Part shown: in pieces, positions 34,972-44,825 of the stretch
How positions within the stretch are numbered: the first letter of the stretch is position 1
Layout of the letters: each line of letters opens with the position of its first letter
From: Bacillota bacterium
GTDB taxonomy: Bacteria > Bacillota > Clostridia > Lachnospirales > Lachnospiraceae
Assembly (NCBI GenBank): GCA_023411555.1
Contig: JAEYOQ010000050.1
Location: 1-57,859, forward strand
Direction of reading: 5' to 3'
DNA length: 57,859 nt
Notes under the pieces: generated by a model
Told to the model about the DNA's origin: nothing
Database searches by the model: none
Seen by the model: only the letters and a program-made list of their open reading frames with translations
Made by a program: the position numbers and the translations under genes

Positions 34972-35832
34972 CTATTTTTGATATTGCTTGGAGGTAATAT
35001 AGTCCAAAATATTAAAATCGTCTTTCTTATTAGATAGGAAAAGAGTTCCTATCTCTCTGCCTTCCAGGATATGATTAATGTTTCTGACATTATCCCCATT
35101 GGTAATTACCATGTCAGCTCCGGATGCAGCGGCTATCTTTGCGGCAGAAATCTTAGTTGTCATTCCACCTGTACCAACATTACTTATGGAGGCTTTTGCC
35201 ATACCTGCTAATTCATCATTGATCTGGTTTACACAGGAGATTAATAATGCATCCTTATTGGTATGGGGATCATCCGTAAAGAGACCATCAATGTCGGATA
35301 GAAGAATCAGTAAATCCCCTTCCACCAAAGCCGTAACGATTGCAGAAAGCGTATCGTTATCTCCAAAATCCAGATCCAGCTCCTCTGTGGAAACAGTGTC
35401 ATTCTCATTAACAATCGGAATAACACCCATAGCGAACAATTCCTCGAAGGTATTCTTGGCATTGCTTCTACTGATATCATTAATCATCGTATATTTGGTC
35501 ATTAATATCTGAGCAGCGGTCTGATTATATTCAGCGAACAGCTTCTGGTATACCATCATGAGACTTGCCTGCCCAACTGCAGCACAGGCCTGTTTCACAG
35601 AACGCTTAGTTGGTCGTTCCTTGATTCCAAGTGCCTTTCTACCTACCGCAATTGCACCGGAGCTTACCAGTACAACATCCTTTCCCTGATTCCTCAGATC
35701 CGTGAGTATTCGTACTAATCGTTCCATTTTCTCCAGATTTAAGCTTCCTGTCTCCGGATGAGTCAAGGAAGAGGATCCGATTTTTACTACTACCCTTTTT
35801 TTATCCTTTAATAGTTCTCTTTCTTGCGTCAT
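34972..35832 (-). CDS. proB: Glutamate 5-kinase (short form without PUA domain)
   Basis: Phosphorylates glutamate to start proline synthesis. Amino-acid kinase fold with VVVKIGSSSL, LVSSGAIAVG, NENDTVS, FGDNDTLSA and GTGGMTTKISAAKIA. At 286 residues it lacks the C-terminal PUA domain of the E. coli enzyme, a known natural variant. The ATG at 35832 is chosen because GGAGG is 6 nt upstream; the longer frame from 35868 has no signal. Confidence 0.95.
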   Translation of the reverse strand: MTQERELLKDKKRVVVKIGSSSLTHPETGSLNLEKMERLVRILTDLRNQGKDVVLVSSGAIAVGRKALGIKERPTKRSVKQACAAVGQASLMMVYQKLFAEYNQTAAQILMTKYTMINDISRSNAKNTFEELFAMGVIPIVNENDTVSTEELDLDFGDNDTLSAIVTALVEGDLLILLSDIDGLFTDDPHTNKDALLISCVNQINDELAGMAKASISNVGTGGMTTKISAAKIAAASGADMVITNGDNVRNINHILEGREIGTLFLSNKKDDFNILDYITSKQYQK

Positions 35833-35896
35833 ATTTTCCTCCAATGTAATAATTCTACATGCTACCAAAGCAACGTGAATTTGGGTAGCAGCATCC

Positions 35897-37501
35897 TTAG
35901 TCTTTCATGTATTGAAAACGTCCTGCAATTGCCTCAAACACCTTGATACCATCAATTGCAGCCGAGGTAATTCCACCAGCATAGCCAGCACCCTCCCCAC
36001 ATGGATAGATGCCCTTGATACTAGCTTCAAAGTGCTCATCTCTTTGAATTCTGACCGGTGATGAGGTTCTGCTCTCCACACCGGATAATACTGCCTCCTC
36101 ATGGGCAAAGCCCTTAATCTTATGATCAAAAGCGAGAATCCCTTCCTTCAAAGCATCCATAACCGCTACCGGTAAGCAATGCTTCAGGTTCGCCAAGCGA
36201 TAATCCCCCTTTATATTCGGAGTAATATTTCCTATTGTAACACTATCCCTGTCTCTTAACAAGTCACCAAAGAGCTGAACCGGAACAAGGCCCTTCCCTG
36301 CCTGATAAGCTGCTTTTTCAATTTTACGCTGAAATTCAATTCCGCTTAAGGGATCACCGGAACCAAAATCCTCCGGCTGTATGGTAACTACAATAGCACT
36401 GTTGGCATTGACCTCATCCCGCTTGTAATTACTCATTCCATTGACTGCAATATATCCCTGTTCAGAAGAAGCATTGACTACAAAGCCTCCCGGACACATG
36501 CAGAAGGAATACACTCCCCGTCCCTGAGCAGTCTGATGAGTTAGCTTATAATCTGCAGCAGGAAGATGGATATAATCACTTCCGTATTGTGACTGACTGA
36601 TCATACTCTGCTTATGCTCGATACGAAGACCAACTGCAAAGGCTTTCGCAGTCAACTCCAGCCCCCTTCGGTGGAACATGGCAAAGGTATCTCTTGCACT
36701 ATGCCCAATGGCTGTAACAAGCAGATCACAGGGGATAACCTCCTTATGATTTACCTCGATGGCTCTTACGCTGCCCTGCTCTATAAAAAGATCAGTCAAG
36801 GTGGTTCCAAAGCGAACCTCTCCGCCATATCGGATAATCTCATTTCTCATATTTTCTACAACATAACGCAGCTTATCGGTGCCGATATGGGGTTTATTCA
36901 GATACAAAATATCTGAGGGTGCCCCAAATTGAACAAAGGTCTCCATAACAAGGCGGTATCGGTTGTTGGCATCCTTAACCAAAGTATTCAACTTTCCATC
37001 AGAGAAGGTTCCTGCACCACCCTCGCCGAATTGAACATTGCATTCGGGATTTAATTCATTAGTGCTCCAGTAATGCTCAACAGCCTCCACTCTCTTACGC
37101 ACCTCATAGCCCCGTTCCAGAACAAGAGGCTGATAGCCATGCTTAGCCAAAAGATATGCTGTAAATAAGCCGGCAGGACCGGTTCCGACTACAACCGGTC
37201 GATGGGCTAGGGGCTCCTCACCAGCTGGAATGAATTGATATTCCTCTGTCTGCCCCAGGGTTATATTCTCGTTACGACACCTGCTGATTAAGACTTCTTC
37301 CGTATCCTTTGGTTTTAGGGCTATCGTTGCATCAACTGTGTAGATATACTTTATTTCATTCTTTCTGGCATCTATAGACCTCTTGACAATCTGATAATTC
37401 AGTATTTTCTGAGCCGGCAGCTTCAACGCTTTTGCAATGGCATTGATTAAGTCTTCGTCTTTATGACGGATAGGAAGCTTTATTTGCTTAATTCTAATCA
37501 T
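35897..37501 (-). CDS. Uncharacterised FAD-dependent dehydrogenase (COG2509 type)
   Basis: A 534-residue flavoprotein. An N-terminal ~90-residue domain (IRIKQIKLPIRHKDEDLINA) precedes the FAD-binding Rossmann motif VVGTGPAGLFTAYLLAKHG. Further motifs are FGEGGAGTFSDGKLNT and the C-terminal GEGAGYAGGITSAAIDGIKV. Members are annotated only as NAD/FAD-utilising dehydrogenases. It lies 33 nt behind another flavoprotein gene. Biochemical role unknown. Confidence 0.85.
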   Translation of the reverse strand: MIRIKQIKLPIRHKDEDLINAIAKALKLPAQKILNYQIVKRSIDARKNEIKYIYTVDATIALKPKDTEEVLISRCRNENITLGQTEEYQFIPAGEEPLAHRPVVVGTGPAGLFTAYLLAKHGYQPLVLERGYEVRKRVEAVEHYWSTNELNPECNVQFGEGGAGTFSDGKLNTLVKDANNRYRLVMETFVQFGAPSDILYLNKPHIGTDKLRYVVENMRNEIIRYGGEVRFGTTLTDLFIEQGSVRAIEVNHKEVIPCDLLVTAIGHSARDTFAMFHRRGLELTAKAFAVGLRIEHKQSMISQSQYGSDYIHLPAADYKLTHQTAQGRGVYSFCMCPGGFVVNASSEQGYIAVNGMSNYKRDEVNANSAIVVTIQPEDFGSGDPLSGIEFQRKIEKAAYQAGKGLVPVQLFGDLLRDRDSVTIGNITPNIKGDYRLANLKHCLPVAVMDALKEGILAFDHKIKGFAHEEAVLSGVESRTSSPVRIQRDEHFEASIKGIYPCGEGAGYAGGITSAAIDGIKVFEAIAGRFQYMKD

Positions 37502-37534
37502 GATATCCGTACCTTTCTTACTGCTTCTTTCTTA

Positions 37535-38785
37535 CTACATCTTTTTCACGGCTGCCAGACCTGCTGCTGTCCCTGCCAGATAGCCGGAGCTCCATGCCCA
37601 TTGCAGATTGTAACCGCCACAGGTACCATCCACATCCAACAGTTCACCGACCAGATACAGCTTCTTCACCAGCTTCGATTCCAAAGTCTCAGGAACTAGC
37701 TCCCCGGTCTTTACCCCGCCACAGCTAACCTGGGCATTCTCAAAGGAATTAGTTCCGTTAATCTGAAGCCTGAGACTTTTCATCTGCTGTATCAATATAT
37801 CAATGTCACGCTCTCTTATCTTTCCACAAGGTATTGTAGGATCTAGTTTTGCTTCTTTAATTAATATATAGTTAAGCTTATGATTGAAGAGTCCGACTAG
37901 CATCTCCTCTAAGCTTTTATTCGGATTCTGCTGTATTCGTCGACCAAGGATTTTCTTAAGCTCCTCCCTAGGCACGTCCTTTATAAAATCAAGTAAGAGC
38001 CAACAGCTTTTTCCGTGATCGAGAGATCTTGCAACAAATCGACTAAGCTGCAGGATGGGTATTCCAGAGATACCGTAATCGGTAAAAATAATTTCGCCCT
38101 CCTCCATCCCAAGCTTCTTCTCACTATCATAGGCGATTACTTGGGCACCGGTTCGTACACCGGAGACCGTCTTGCAATACTTATCCGGAGATTTCAATTG
38201 AACCAGTGCAGGTAAGGGCTTAACCATACTGTGACCCAGGCTTTTTGCCAGGACAAAGCCACTGCCGTCTGAACCTAGCTGGGGTGAGGCACAGCCTCCG
38301 GCTGCGATAATTAAGCTCTTTCCGTGATAATGATAGCGTTTTTTATCCTCTGCATTCTCTGTAATTACCTCAAAATGAGGCTTAGCAATCTCAGTTACCT
38401 TCTCAGAGAATCGGTATACAACTCCGAGTCTTAAGGTCTCCATCATTAATACCTGAACCACGCTAGCTGCCTGCTCAGAATTCGGATAACAATACCCCTC
38501 TCGTTCCTTGGGATAGATTCCTAACTCTTCAAAAAATGCTAGAGTTTTTGTGACATCAAAACAAGACAGCACCTTCATAGCAAATGCGCTGTCACTCGAT
38601 CGATAGCAATCGGGAGACTGGAAACGATTCGTAAAATTACACTTTCCATTACCGGTTGCCAATATTTTTTTTCCTGGCTTCTCTTTACGTTCTATCACAA
38701 GCACCGAACTTCCCTGTCTTGCCGCAGCAATCGCAGCAACTAAACCGGAAGCTCCGGCACCAACGATGATTACGTCATATTCCAC
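37535..38785 (-). CDS. HI0933/BaiN-like flavoprotein
   Basis: FAD-dependent oxidoreductase of the HI0933 family (416 residues). FAD site VIIVGAGASGLVAAIAAARQG, then GNGKCNFTN, AAGGCASPQLGSDGSG, the SCGGVKTGEL motif and the C-terminal VGELLDVDGTCGGYNLQWAW. Relatives include BaiN-type and aminoacetone-oxidase-like proteins, but substrate cannot be assigned. The start is GTG at 38785 with AGGAGG 8 nt upstream; an ATG frame at 38812 would begin before that signal. Confidence 0.87.
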   Translation of the reverse strand: MEYDVIIVGAGASGLVAAIAAARQGSSVLVIERKEKPGKKILATGNGKCNFTNRFQSPDCYRSSDSAFAMKVLSCFDVTKTLAFFEELGIYPKEREGYCYPNSEQAASVVQVLMMETLRLGVVYRFSEKVTEIAKPHFEVITENAEDKKRYHYHGKSLIIAAGGCASPQLGSDGSGFVLAKSLGHSMVKPLPALVQLKSPDKYCKTVSGVRTGAQVIAYDSEKKLGMEEGEIIFTDYGISGIPILQLSRFVARSLDHGKSCWLLLDFIKDVPREELKKILGRRIQQNPNKSLEEMLVGLFNHKLNYILIKEAKLDPTIPCGKIRERDIDILIQQMKSLRLQINGTNSFENAQVSCGGVKTGELVPETLESKLVKKLYLVGELLDVDGTCGGYNLQWAWSSGYLAGTAAGLAAVKKM

Positions 38786-38944
38786 TTGAACAGCCTCCTG
38801 CAAACAAATCATATTTTTAATCTTGGATTTGTTTCATTATATTTTAACCAAGGCATTATTTCAAGCTTTTCTTTCCGTAACCCACAATATACCCGGAGTC
38901 TATTAGAATCACTCTTTATACCTGTATCCCGTAATAAAGCCTCA

Positions 38945-39607
38945 TCAGCTTGAGAAGCTTTCCAGTAAAGAATACAATTCCTCCAGACTATTCACATAGA
39001 TGCCCTGACTTAAAGCGATTCTATCCTCCTCAGGCAGCTCTGCAGCCAATATATGAGTATAGCTGTAGACACTCTTCAGATCACTATTATATACTACGAT
39101 ATAACCATCCTTAACCACCACATAGAAACGGAAGGGCACAAAGTCTTCATTATAAGTCTTTTTGATTACAACCTCCGCATCTGAGAAGCGAATTAGCTCA
39201 TAGGATATCAAACCCTTATTGTATTCAGAAAGAGGTAAATCCTTCATGTAGGATTTCAGATATTCTTCTATCTGAGCACGTGTAAGTCCCACCAGATAAG
39301 CAGGTGGATTAAGCAACTGGGAATCAACCTTATCTGATTTCATATCATAAATCTCAAGAGTATATTTGGTTGTGGGTAATACAATTGCTTCTGACTGCTC
39401 ATTAACCGACACGGTATCATCCGCATTTTCTGCGGCAGGTGTAAGCTCTGGCTTCTGAGTAAGAGCAAGTAATTGATCCTTACGTTCTATTGCTTTCTGA
39501 TTAAAATCATTTAATGCATGTAAATAGCTCATGTAATAGCAGGTGCTAAACATCGCACTTAATAAAACAAAGCTTCCGAGATAAATTAACGCCTTTTTCA
39601 GCTTCAT
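38945..39607 (-). CDS. Membrane-anchored BofC-like protein
   Basis: A 220-residue protein with one N-terminal transmembrane segment (residues ~7-26), a Glu/Thr-rich linker (~50-75) and an extracytoplasmic domain. The last part, YVVVKDGYIVVYNSDL then YTHILAAELPEEDR, resembles the C-terminal domain of BofC, which in Bacillus delays SpoIVB signalling during spore formation. The VGLTRAQIEEYL helix also fits. The match is by pattern only; it might simply be a Lachnospiraceae envelope protein. Confidence 0.6.
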   Translation of the reverse strand: MKLKKALIYLGSFVLLSAMFSTCYYMSYLHALNDFNQKAIERKDQLLALTQKPELTPAAENADDTVSVNEQSEAIVLPTTKYTLEIYDMKSDKVDSQLLNPPAYLVGLTRAQIEEYLKSYMKDLPLSEYNKGLISYELIRFSDAEVVIKKTYNEDFVPFRFYVVVKDGYIVVYNSDLKSVYSYTHILAAELPEEDRIALSQGIYVNSLEELYSLLESFSS

Positions 39608-39827
39608 ACGAAAACCACTCCTTCGGCATTATTATCTCCAGAATTTTCATTAATATACAATTATAGTAAGCTTTGTAAATATTAATCTGATTATAGAAAG
39701 GACTTTTGCAGCAGCCCCTTGCACAGAGCGTGTTCTGCCACAGGCAGATAAATTTCATACGCGCGGGTGTACAGCCTGCCCAGAGGGCTCATAATTATAT
39801 AGGGCGTAGTTTTTATGTAATAATAAA

Positions 39828-39864
39828 AGCTGATCAACAAACAGTAGTGTTCGTGTAATCAGCT
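39828..39864 (-). terminator. Probable terminator of the SpoVB-like gene
   Basis: Stem AGCTGAT / ATCAGCT with a long loop, followed on the minus strand by TTTTATTATTAC, ~38 nt beyond the stop codon at 39902. The gap up to 39608 also contains a fragment resembling the end of repeat family 2 (39770-39790). Confidence 0.65.
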
Positions 39865-39901
39865 CAGATTATGATATATAGCTTAATTATATTATAATAC
39901 C

Positions 39902-41587
39902 TTATAGCAGACGAAGCTTCTTTAACACACGTACGATAGCATCGCTTTTTGGTACAAAGTTGAGCTCCTCTTCTGTGACGCCCTTCATAAATATTAATAA
40001 TACAAAATAAATAATTAGTGCTACTAGGACGGCCAGACTGGTTGAGGCTATCATATTACCAATCCAAAGCATACAACCCTGATATGCGAAATAGGTTACC
40101 ACTCCCATCAATCCAGCACTCACCAACGGTATCAAAAAGGTTTTGATAACCTCCTGCTGATATCCTAGATGACGGGCAAGGGCAAGCCAGTTAAGGATAC
40201 ATACCACCAAGGGAAAGGTAACATTGCCGATTACCAAGGCATAAGTACTCATAGGTGTGAAATAGAGTAATAAAAATAGAATAATCACATGGATTCCTAA
40301 GGAGATTGCCGAATGAATCACCGGAAGCTTCATTTGATTAATTCCTTGAAGAATGGAGGATGACACCGTGGAATAAGCATAAAAAACGATGGATATAGAC
40401 CCTAGCATCATTAGATTAGCCGACAATTCAAACCGATCTCTAAAGATAAGTGTCATGAAGGGAGATGCTAAAACTGCCATTCCGATTGCTGCAGGAATTG
40501 CGATAATCATATTAAACTTCACTGCCGCATGGACCTTGTGACAGATGGAATCAATCTTTCTTCCGGCCATATCAGCTGACACGGTAGTAACAATAGCTGT
40601 ACCAATGGCGGTGGCTATGGCAACAGGTACGTTAGTAAGCAGACGATATTCACTGCTGTAGATACCGATTAAGGTGTTTCGGTATTCCTCAAGATAAAAC
40701 TGTCCCGCTATAGCTCCTTCGGGAAGTAGTACCGGTAAATCAAAGGATGAGATTATTTTTCCCTTCATGATATGACCGAAAAGAGAGCTGTCAATTAAGC
40801 CACTGATCTGATATACGGTCTGACTTAATATAATCGGCGCGATCGTTAGTAACAGAAGCTTGAATATATCAGAATAATTCTCACGATGTTCGGTATTATC
40901 ATGTCTCAACTGCTTATTTAAAACCGGCTTATATATTAAAAATACAAAAATCAGGAAAAGTAGCGCGACTAAAGCTCCTACCAGGGTACCAAGAGTACCT
41001 CCGGCTGCACCATAGGCAGACATATTCGGGGCTGCGCTATTATTCTTAATTAAGATCCAGGAGGCTGCCACACTGACAATTGCATTGACAATCTGCTCCA
41101 GCACCTGCGAAACAGCGGTAGGAATCATTGTACTCTTTCCTTGATAAAAGCCCCTAAAGACTCCCATGATGGAGAATACGAAGATAGTTGGAGCAAGGAT
41201 TCGTAGCGGTAAAGCAGTATCCGGGCTATCAAATAAAAGGGTAGCCAGAAAATTCGCACCAAAGAATACGATTAATGCAGCAATTAAACCGACTGTGACA
41301 GCAAAAATCATCGCGCTTAAAAAGACTCGGTAGGAATTGCGATGCTCTTTATTATATCTTCTTACGGCAACCAGTTTGGATACTGCCAGAGGTATACTAT
41401 AGGAGGACAGAATCAATGCGATGTTATACACCTCGAATGCATTCGAATACACTCCCATACCTTCTCTTCCGATGATTCTCACCATCGGAATACGATATAA
41501 CAGGCCAATCACACGTACCAGTATGGAGGCTACTGCTAAAATACTTCCTTGTATCAGAAAATGATTACTTTTATTTCGAGATGACAT
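39902..41587 (-). CDS. SpoVB/MurJ-like polysaccharide flippase (MOP family)
   Basis: A multi-helix membrane protein of the MATE/oligosaccharide-flippase superfamily, 561 residues with about 14 helices. The N-terminus (QGSILAVASILVRVIGLLYR, then IPMVRIIGREGMGVYSNAFE) is typical of the SpoVB/YtgP branch, which moves lipid-linked wall precursors and is needed for spore cortex in Bacillus. The ATG at 41587 is chosen because AAGGAG lies 6 nt upstream. Whether it flips lipid II or another polymer cannot be told. Confidence 0.85.
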   Translation of the reverse strand: MSSRNKSNHFLIQGSILAVASILVRVIGLLYRIPMVRIIGREGMGVYSNAFEVYNIALILSSYSIPLAVSKLVAVRRYNKEHRNSYRVFLSAMIFAVTVGLIAALIVFFGANFLATLLFDSPDTALPLRILAPTIFVFSIMGVFRGFYQGKSTMIPTAVSQVLEQIVNAIVSVAASWILIKNNSAAPNMSAYGAAGGTLGTLVGALVALLFLIFVFLIYKPVLNKQLRHDNTEHRENYSDIFKLLLLTIAPIILSQTVYQISGLIDSSLFGHIMKGKIISSFDLPVLLPEGAIAGQFYLEEYRNTLIGIYSSEYRLLTNVPVAIATAIGTAIVTTVSADMAGRKIDSICHKVHAAVKFNMIIAIPAAIGMAVLASPFMTLIFRDRFELSANLMMLGSISIVFYAYSTVSSSILQGINQMKLPVIHSAISLGIHVIILFLLLYFTPMSTYALVIGNVTFPLVVCILNWLALARHLGYQQEVIKTFLIPLVSAGLMGVVTYFAYQGCMLWIGNMIASTSLAVLVALIIYFVLLIFMKGVTEEELNFVPKSDAIVRVLKKLRLL

Positions 41588-41693
41588 ATTCTTCTCCTTT
41601 TTCATGACTGTAAGTTCATTCTTTATCTGAGGTAATTCTTAAATAGTAAACTAAGATGTAAAACATGATGAAGTCATCATTACAAACTTTATC

Positions 41694-42806
41694 CTATTTT
41701 ATAGTCACATCATTTTCACGATCTCTAGGAAATAGGGTTATGTAGGTTTTTCCCGGATTGATGGTAAGCTCTTCACCTGCTTCATTGTAATATCTCATAA
41801 AGCGTTTGGCCTCATTCTTCTTCCAGGTTATCTTAATCATCTTACCATTTGTAATATAGTAGCCTGAGCCTGTGGCATTCTCCAGGTCCATGGTCTGATA
41901 ATCATTGCGGTCTATATCCCATTCCTTCACAAATTGAACAATGATATTCTTAAAGCGTAGCTGCTCACCGTTGTTGGAGTCCTTATGTGGCTCCCCAAAC
42001 TGATATCTGTAATACAGCTTGTCCTTGGGATTGTATTCAAAATAAGGTGTAGTATAGCCGGAAAACTTTAGGGAAAACTTATTGACCTCACGATCGCTCT
42101 TTATATCTGTATCCTCTTCATAAAAGCGATAGTGTGGTTGATAGTCCTTCTCATATAAGGTCTCATACTTCTTCTTCTCAATTCCCTTCAGAATCCCATC
42201 CAAGGATGCAAAGGCATTATGAGGGGCCTTCATGGACTTATCGCGATAGAATACTGTAGTTCCTATTCCGGTCTCACCATCCAGATTATCAATACCCAGC
42301 TCCTTTATCTTTGCAGTGGCATACTTGGTCTTGCCATAATGGATATAGATGGCATCATATTCATCAGCAATGCTTACAAAATAATGTCTTGAACTGCGAG
42401 TCGATCCGATTCTGCTTCCGGTATAATTCTCACCAATTCCAAGAAGTCTGGTAATTCCGCCTTCTACGATACATTCATATACGATATCGGCCTGACTGAT
42501 ACCCCATTGATTTCTTACCGTCTTAAAATTACTGAATTGGAATGCATAAGGTCTCTTCGTACCAACCTCTATCGGTACCCATAGACCACTCAGATAGCTT
42601 TTCATCATACCCTCGAGGCTTGGTTCCTTCACAGCTTCTGTAGGTGTTATAGTCGCTGTAGGCTCCGGTGTAGGTGTGTTATTCTCCTTATCATATTGCT
42701 CTTGATAGTCCGGGATGACACTTCCGTTATTGCCATCCTTCTTCTTACATCCAAACAAAAGTACTATCGTAAGCACTACAAGTATATAATATATAATTTT
42801 TTTCAT
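41694..42806 (-). CDS. DUF3048 (YerB-like) lipoprotein
   Basis: Secreted lipoprotein with lipobox LLFGC (Cys20) and a Thr/Pro-rich linker (residues ~45-65). DUF3048 fold follows: RPYAFQFSNFKTVRNQWGIS, YECIVEGGITRLLGI, IGSTRSSRHYFVSIADEYDA and the C-terminal NGKMIKITWKKNE..TYITLFPRD. Bacillus YerB belongs to this family; some members are PcrA-linked or wall-associated, but no firm function exists. 370 residues, full length. Confidence 0.88.
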   Translation of the reverse strand: MKKIIYYILVVLTIVLLFGCKKKDGNNGSVIPDYQEQYDKENNTPTPEPTATITPTEAVKEPSLEGMMKSYLSGLWVPIEVGTKRPYAFQFSNFKTVRNQWGISQADIVYECIVEGGITRLLGIGENYTGSRIGSTRSSRHYFVSIADEYDAIYIHYGKTKYATAKIKELGIDNLDGETGIGTTVFYRDKSMKAPHNAFASLDGILKGIEKKKYETLYEKDYQPHYRFYEEDTDIKSDREVNKFSLKFSGYTTPYFEYNPKDKLYYRYQFGEPHKDSNNGEQLRFKNIIVQFVKEWDIDRNDYQTMDLENATGSGYYITNGKMIKITWKKNEAKRFMRYYNEAGEELTINPGKTYITLFPRDRENDVTIK

Positions 42807-42842
42807 TTATTCTTCATACCTTTCGATATAATCTCTTATGAC

Positions 42843-43340
42843 TTATCTCAGAATCTGAAGCTTGTCCAGAACAGCCCTTTGCTTCTCCTCCATTATCTTT
42901 CGTTCCTCTTCCTCCTCATGATCGTAACCAAACAGATGGAACATGCTATGAGTGGTTAAAAAGGCCAGCTCACGCATCAGAGAGTGTCCATATTCCTCTG
43001 CCTGAGAGATTGCCCGGTCAATAGATATTACGATATCCCCCAACAGAAGCTCCCCTGTCTCAGGATGAAAATACTCTGCCACCGACTCTTCAAGTGCAGA
43101 AAAATCTCCCGGTGTATCATATTCTATAACCGGAAAGGACAATACATCTGTGGGCTTATCCATACCACGGTATTCTTGATTAATCTGTCTAATCTGTTCA
43201 TTATCGGTAAGTAGGATACTTACCTCAGCCTCATATGGGCATTGTTCAAAATCAAGACAAGCTTCAACAACCGATTTTTCTATGGCTTCAAAATCGAAAT
43301 CGAATTGATTTGGTACCTCATAATCAAAGTTAATTGTCAT
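42843..43340 (-). CDS. ybeY: Endoribonuclease YbeY
   Basis: Zinc-dependent RNase involved in 16S rRNA 3' maturation and ribosome quality control. The metal motif HSMFHLFGYDH supplies His131, His135 and His141. The upstream block RGMDKPTDVLSFP and GDIVIS are family signatures. 165 residues. It follows the membrane HD-type gene and phoH, the same order as in Bacillus (phoH-yqfF-ybeY). Confidence 0.95.
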   Translation of the reverse strand: MTINFDYEVPNQFDFDFEAIEKSVVEACLDFEQCPYEAEVSILLTDNEQIRQINQEYRGMDKPTDVLSFPVIEYDTPGDFSALEESVAEYFHPETGELLLGDIVISIDRAISQAEEYGHSLMRELAFLTTHSMFHLFGYDHEEEEERKIMEEKQRAVLDKLQILR

Positions 43341-43364
43341 AGGTTCTCACTTTCTTTGTCACTA

Positions 43365-44825
43365 TTATACGTTCTGATCTGTTTCCTTTTGCTCTGCTTC
43401 TATTTTCTCTGGTTCTTTTTGCTCAAATTCCTTTTGATAAAATTCTTTGAGTAGCTTGAAATCAACTAAGGACAGCTTCGCTTCATCAAAGGTTCCTTTA
43501 TCCATACGCAGCTGAAAAATGTTATCTATGATTTTATTCGCTGTATATTTTTTCTCATCTGATTTTTTTATGTATTCAATGGTAGAAACCACGCTGTCCG
43601 ATAACATAACGATGGCGGCTTCCACCGAATGCGGCTTATCATACTTGATATTATGCTCACGAAGGATTGCCTTCAATTCTTTAGGAAACGCATAGTCCTC
43701 TGCAATTATTAAACCTTCCTCAACATAATTCTTACCATTCAGCTTCCCAATCTCATGATATAATCCTCCAGCCATGGCTAATTGGTCTGAAGCCCCGACC
43801 AGCTTTGCCGCCCTCGAGGAAATATCAGCAATATATAGGGAATGGGCATAAAGCGCCTCGGAATGCTGCTTTAATCTCATTAACAGCTCATTGGTCGGTG
43901 AACATAGGACCTCATAACTGGAGCTGGTACCGATGGTACGGTCTAAATTAGTAGCAGTCACCTCTTCATTAGACGACAGAGAGGCGGTTTCTGTTTCCTC
44001 CTGCTTCATGGCTATGCTTTGAATTTCTACTGCTAATTCAGAATTACGATTTGTCTCCTCGCTAAACAAGGTTTCTACTTTTACCGGCTCCTCGGCTTTC
44101 GCTTCAATGCTCTTATCTTTACCGGTTAACGAATCATATAATCGGGATAACAAAAAGGCGGTAACAAGTACCGCTAAGATACTGAATAAAGAATATAGAT
44201 AATTGTAATTCATCTTACTGTCAAAGATAAAATTATTGATCACAAAGGAAAGTGTTACATTCGTGGAAAGGACAATGATCATGGCATAAACTACCGTTGA
44301 AGCCGTCCTTAATGCACCGGCCAAAAGATTCATCACAACACCGATAATCATGATATGTATCATAATCTCAGGCTGTGACGATAAGCTGATGCCCATAATA
44401 AAGGATAAGCAAAAATGCAGCAGCAGACCCAGCTTACTATCAATGGTCATAGCAACTATTAAGGCGCCAGCCATCCAAAAGCAGTATAGATAGGGCTTTG
44501 GAACAGCCAGCAATAAACAGATGGAAGCCAGGTAGCTAAGTGTAATTACCGTTTTCGCAAATTTTTTCGCTAATATGTTATCCAGATTAAGCCGGATATA
44601 AAAGGATGCAACAGTAGATAAAATCATGGTTAGGATTGCGACCTTTGCAATCTCTACACCGGAGGTTTTATTAATAATTCCGGGCAATATGGCTGCTATC
44701 ATTGATAAAATAGGCAATATGGTAATAAGGATAGAATTCGTGGTACTTCTATCCTCTGTCTTTGATATTATTGTGTTATTACTTGATTCTTCTGTATCTT
44801 TACTATTATGCTTACTTACTATCAT
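43365..44825 (-). CDS. Reduced PgpH-like membrane HD-domain protein
   Basis: Its place between phoH and ybeY is that of PgpH (YqfF), the 7TM cyclic-di-AMP phosphodiesterase. The protein is only 486 residues: a cytoplasmic N-terminus, seven or eight hydrophobic helices (residues ~31-232), an acidic linker and a C-terminal HD-like domain (~320-420). The large extracytoplasmic 7TMR-HDED domain (normally between helices 1 and 2) is missing. The HD pair reads His357-Glu358 (GLYHEIGK) and the usual REHHG is REHNI. First His (ALYAHSLY, H328) and Asp410 remain. Activity uncertain. Confidence 0.75.
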   Translation of the reverse strand: MIVSKHNSKDTEESSNNTIISKTEDRSTTNSILITILPILSMIAAILPGIINKTSGVEIAKVAILTMILSTVASFYIRLNLDNILAKKFAKTVITLSYLASICLLLAVPKPYLYCFWMAGALIVAMTIDSKLGLLLHFCLSFIMGISLSSQPEIMIHIMIIGVVMNLLAGALRTASTVVYAMIIVLSTNVTLSFVINNFIFDSKMNYNYLYSLFSILAVLVTAFLLSRLYDSLTGKDKSIEAKAEEPVKVETLFSEETNRNSELAVEIQSIAMKQEETETASLSSNEEVTATNLDRTIGTSSSYEVLCSPTNELLMRLKQHSEALYAHSLYIADISSRAAKLVGASDQLAMAGGLYHEIGKLNGKNYVEEGLIIAEDYAFPKELKAILREHNIKYDKPHSVEAAIVMLSDSVVSTIEYIKKSDEKKYTANKIIDNIFQLRMDKGTFDEAKLSLVDFKLLKEFYQKEFEQKEPEKIEAEQKETDQNV

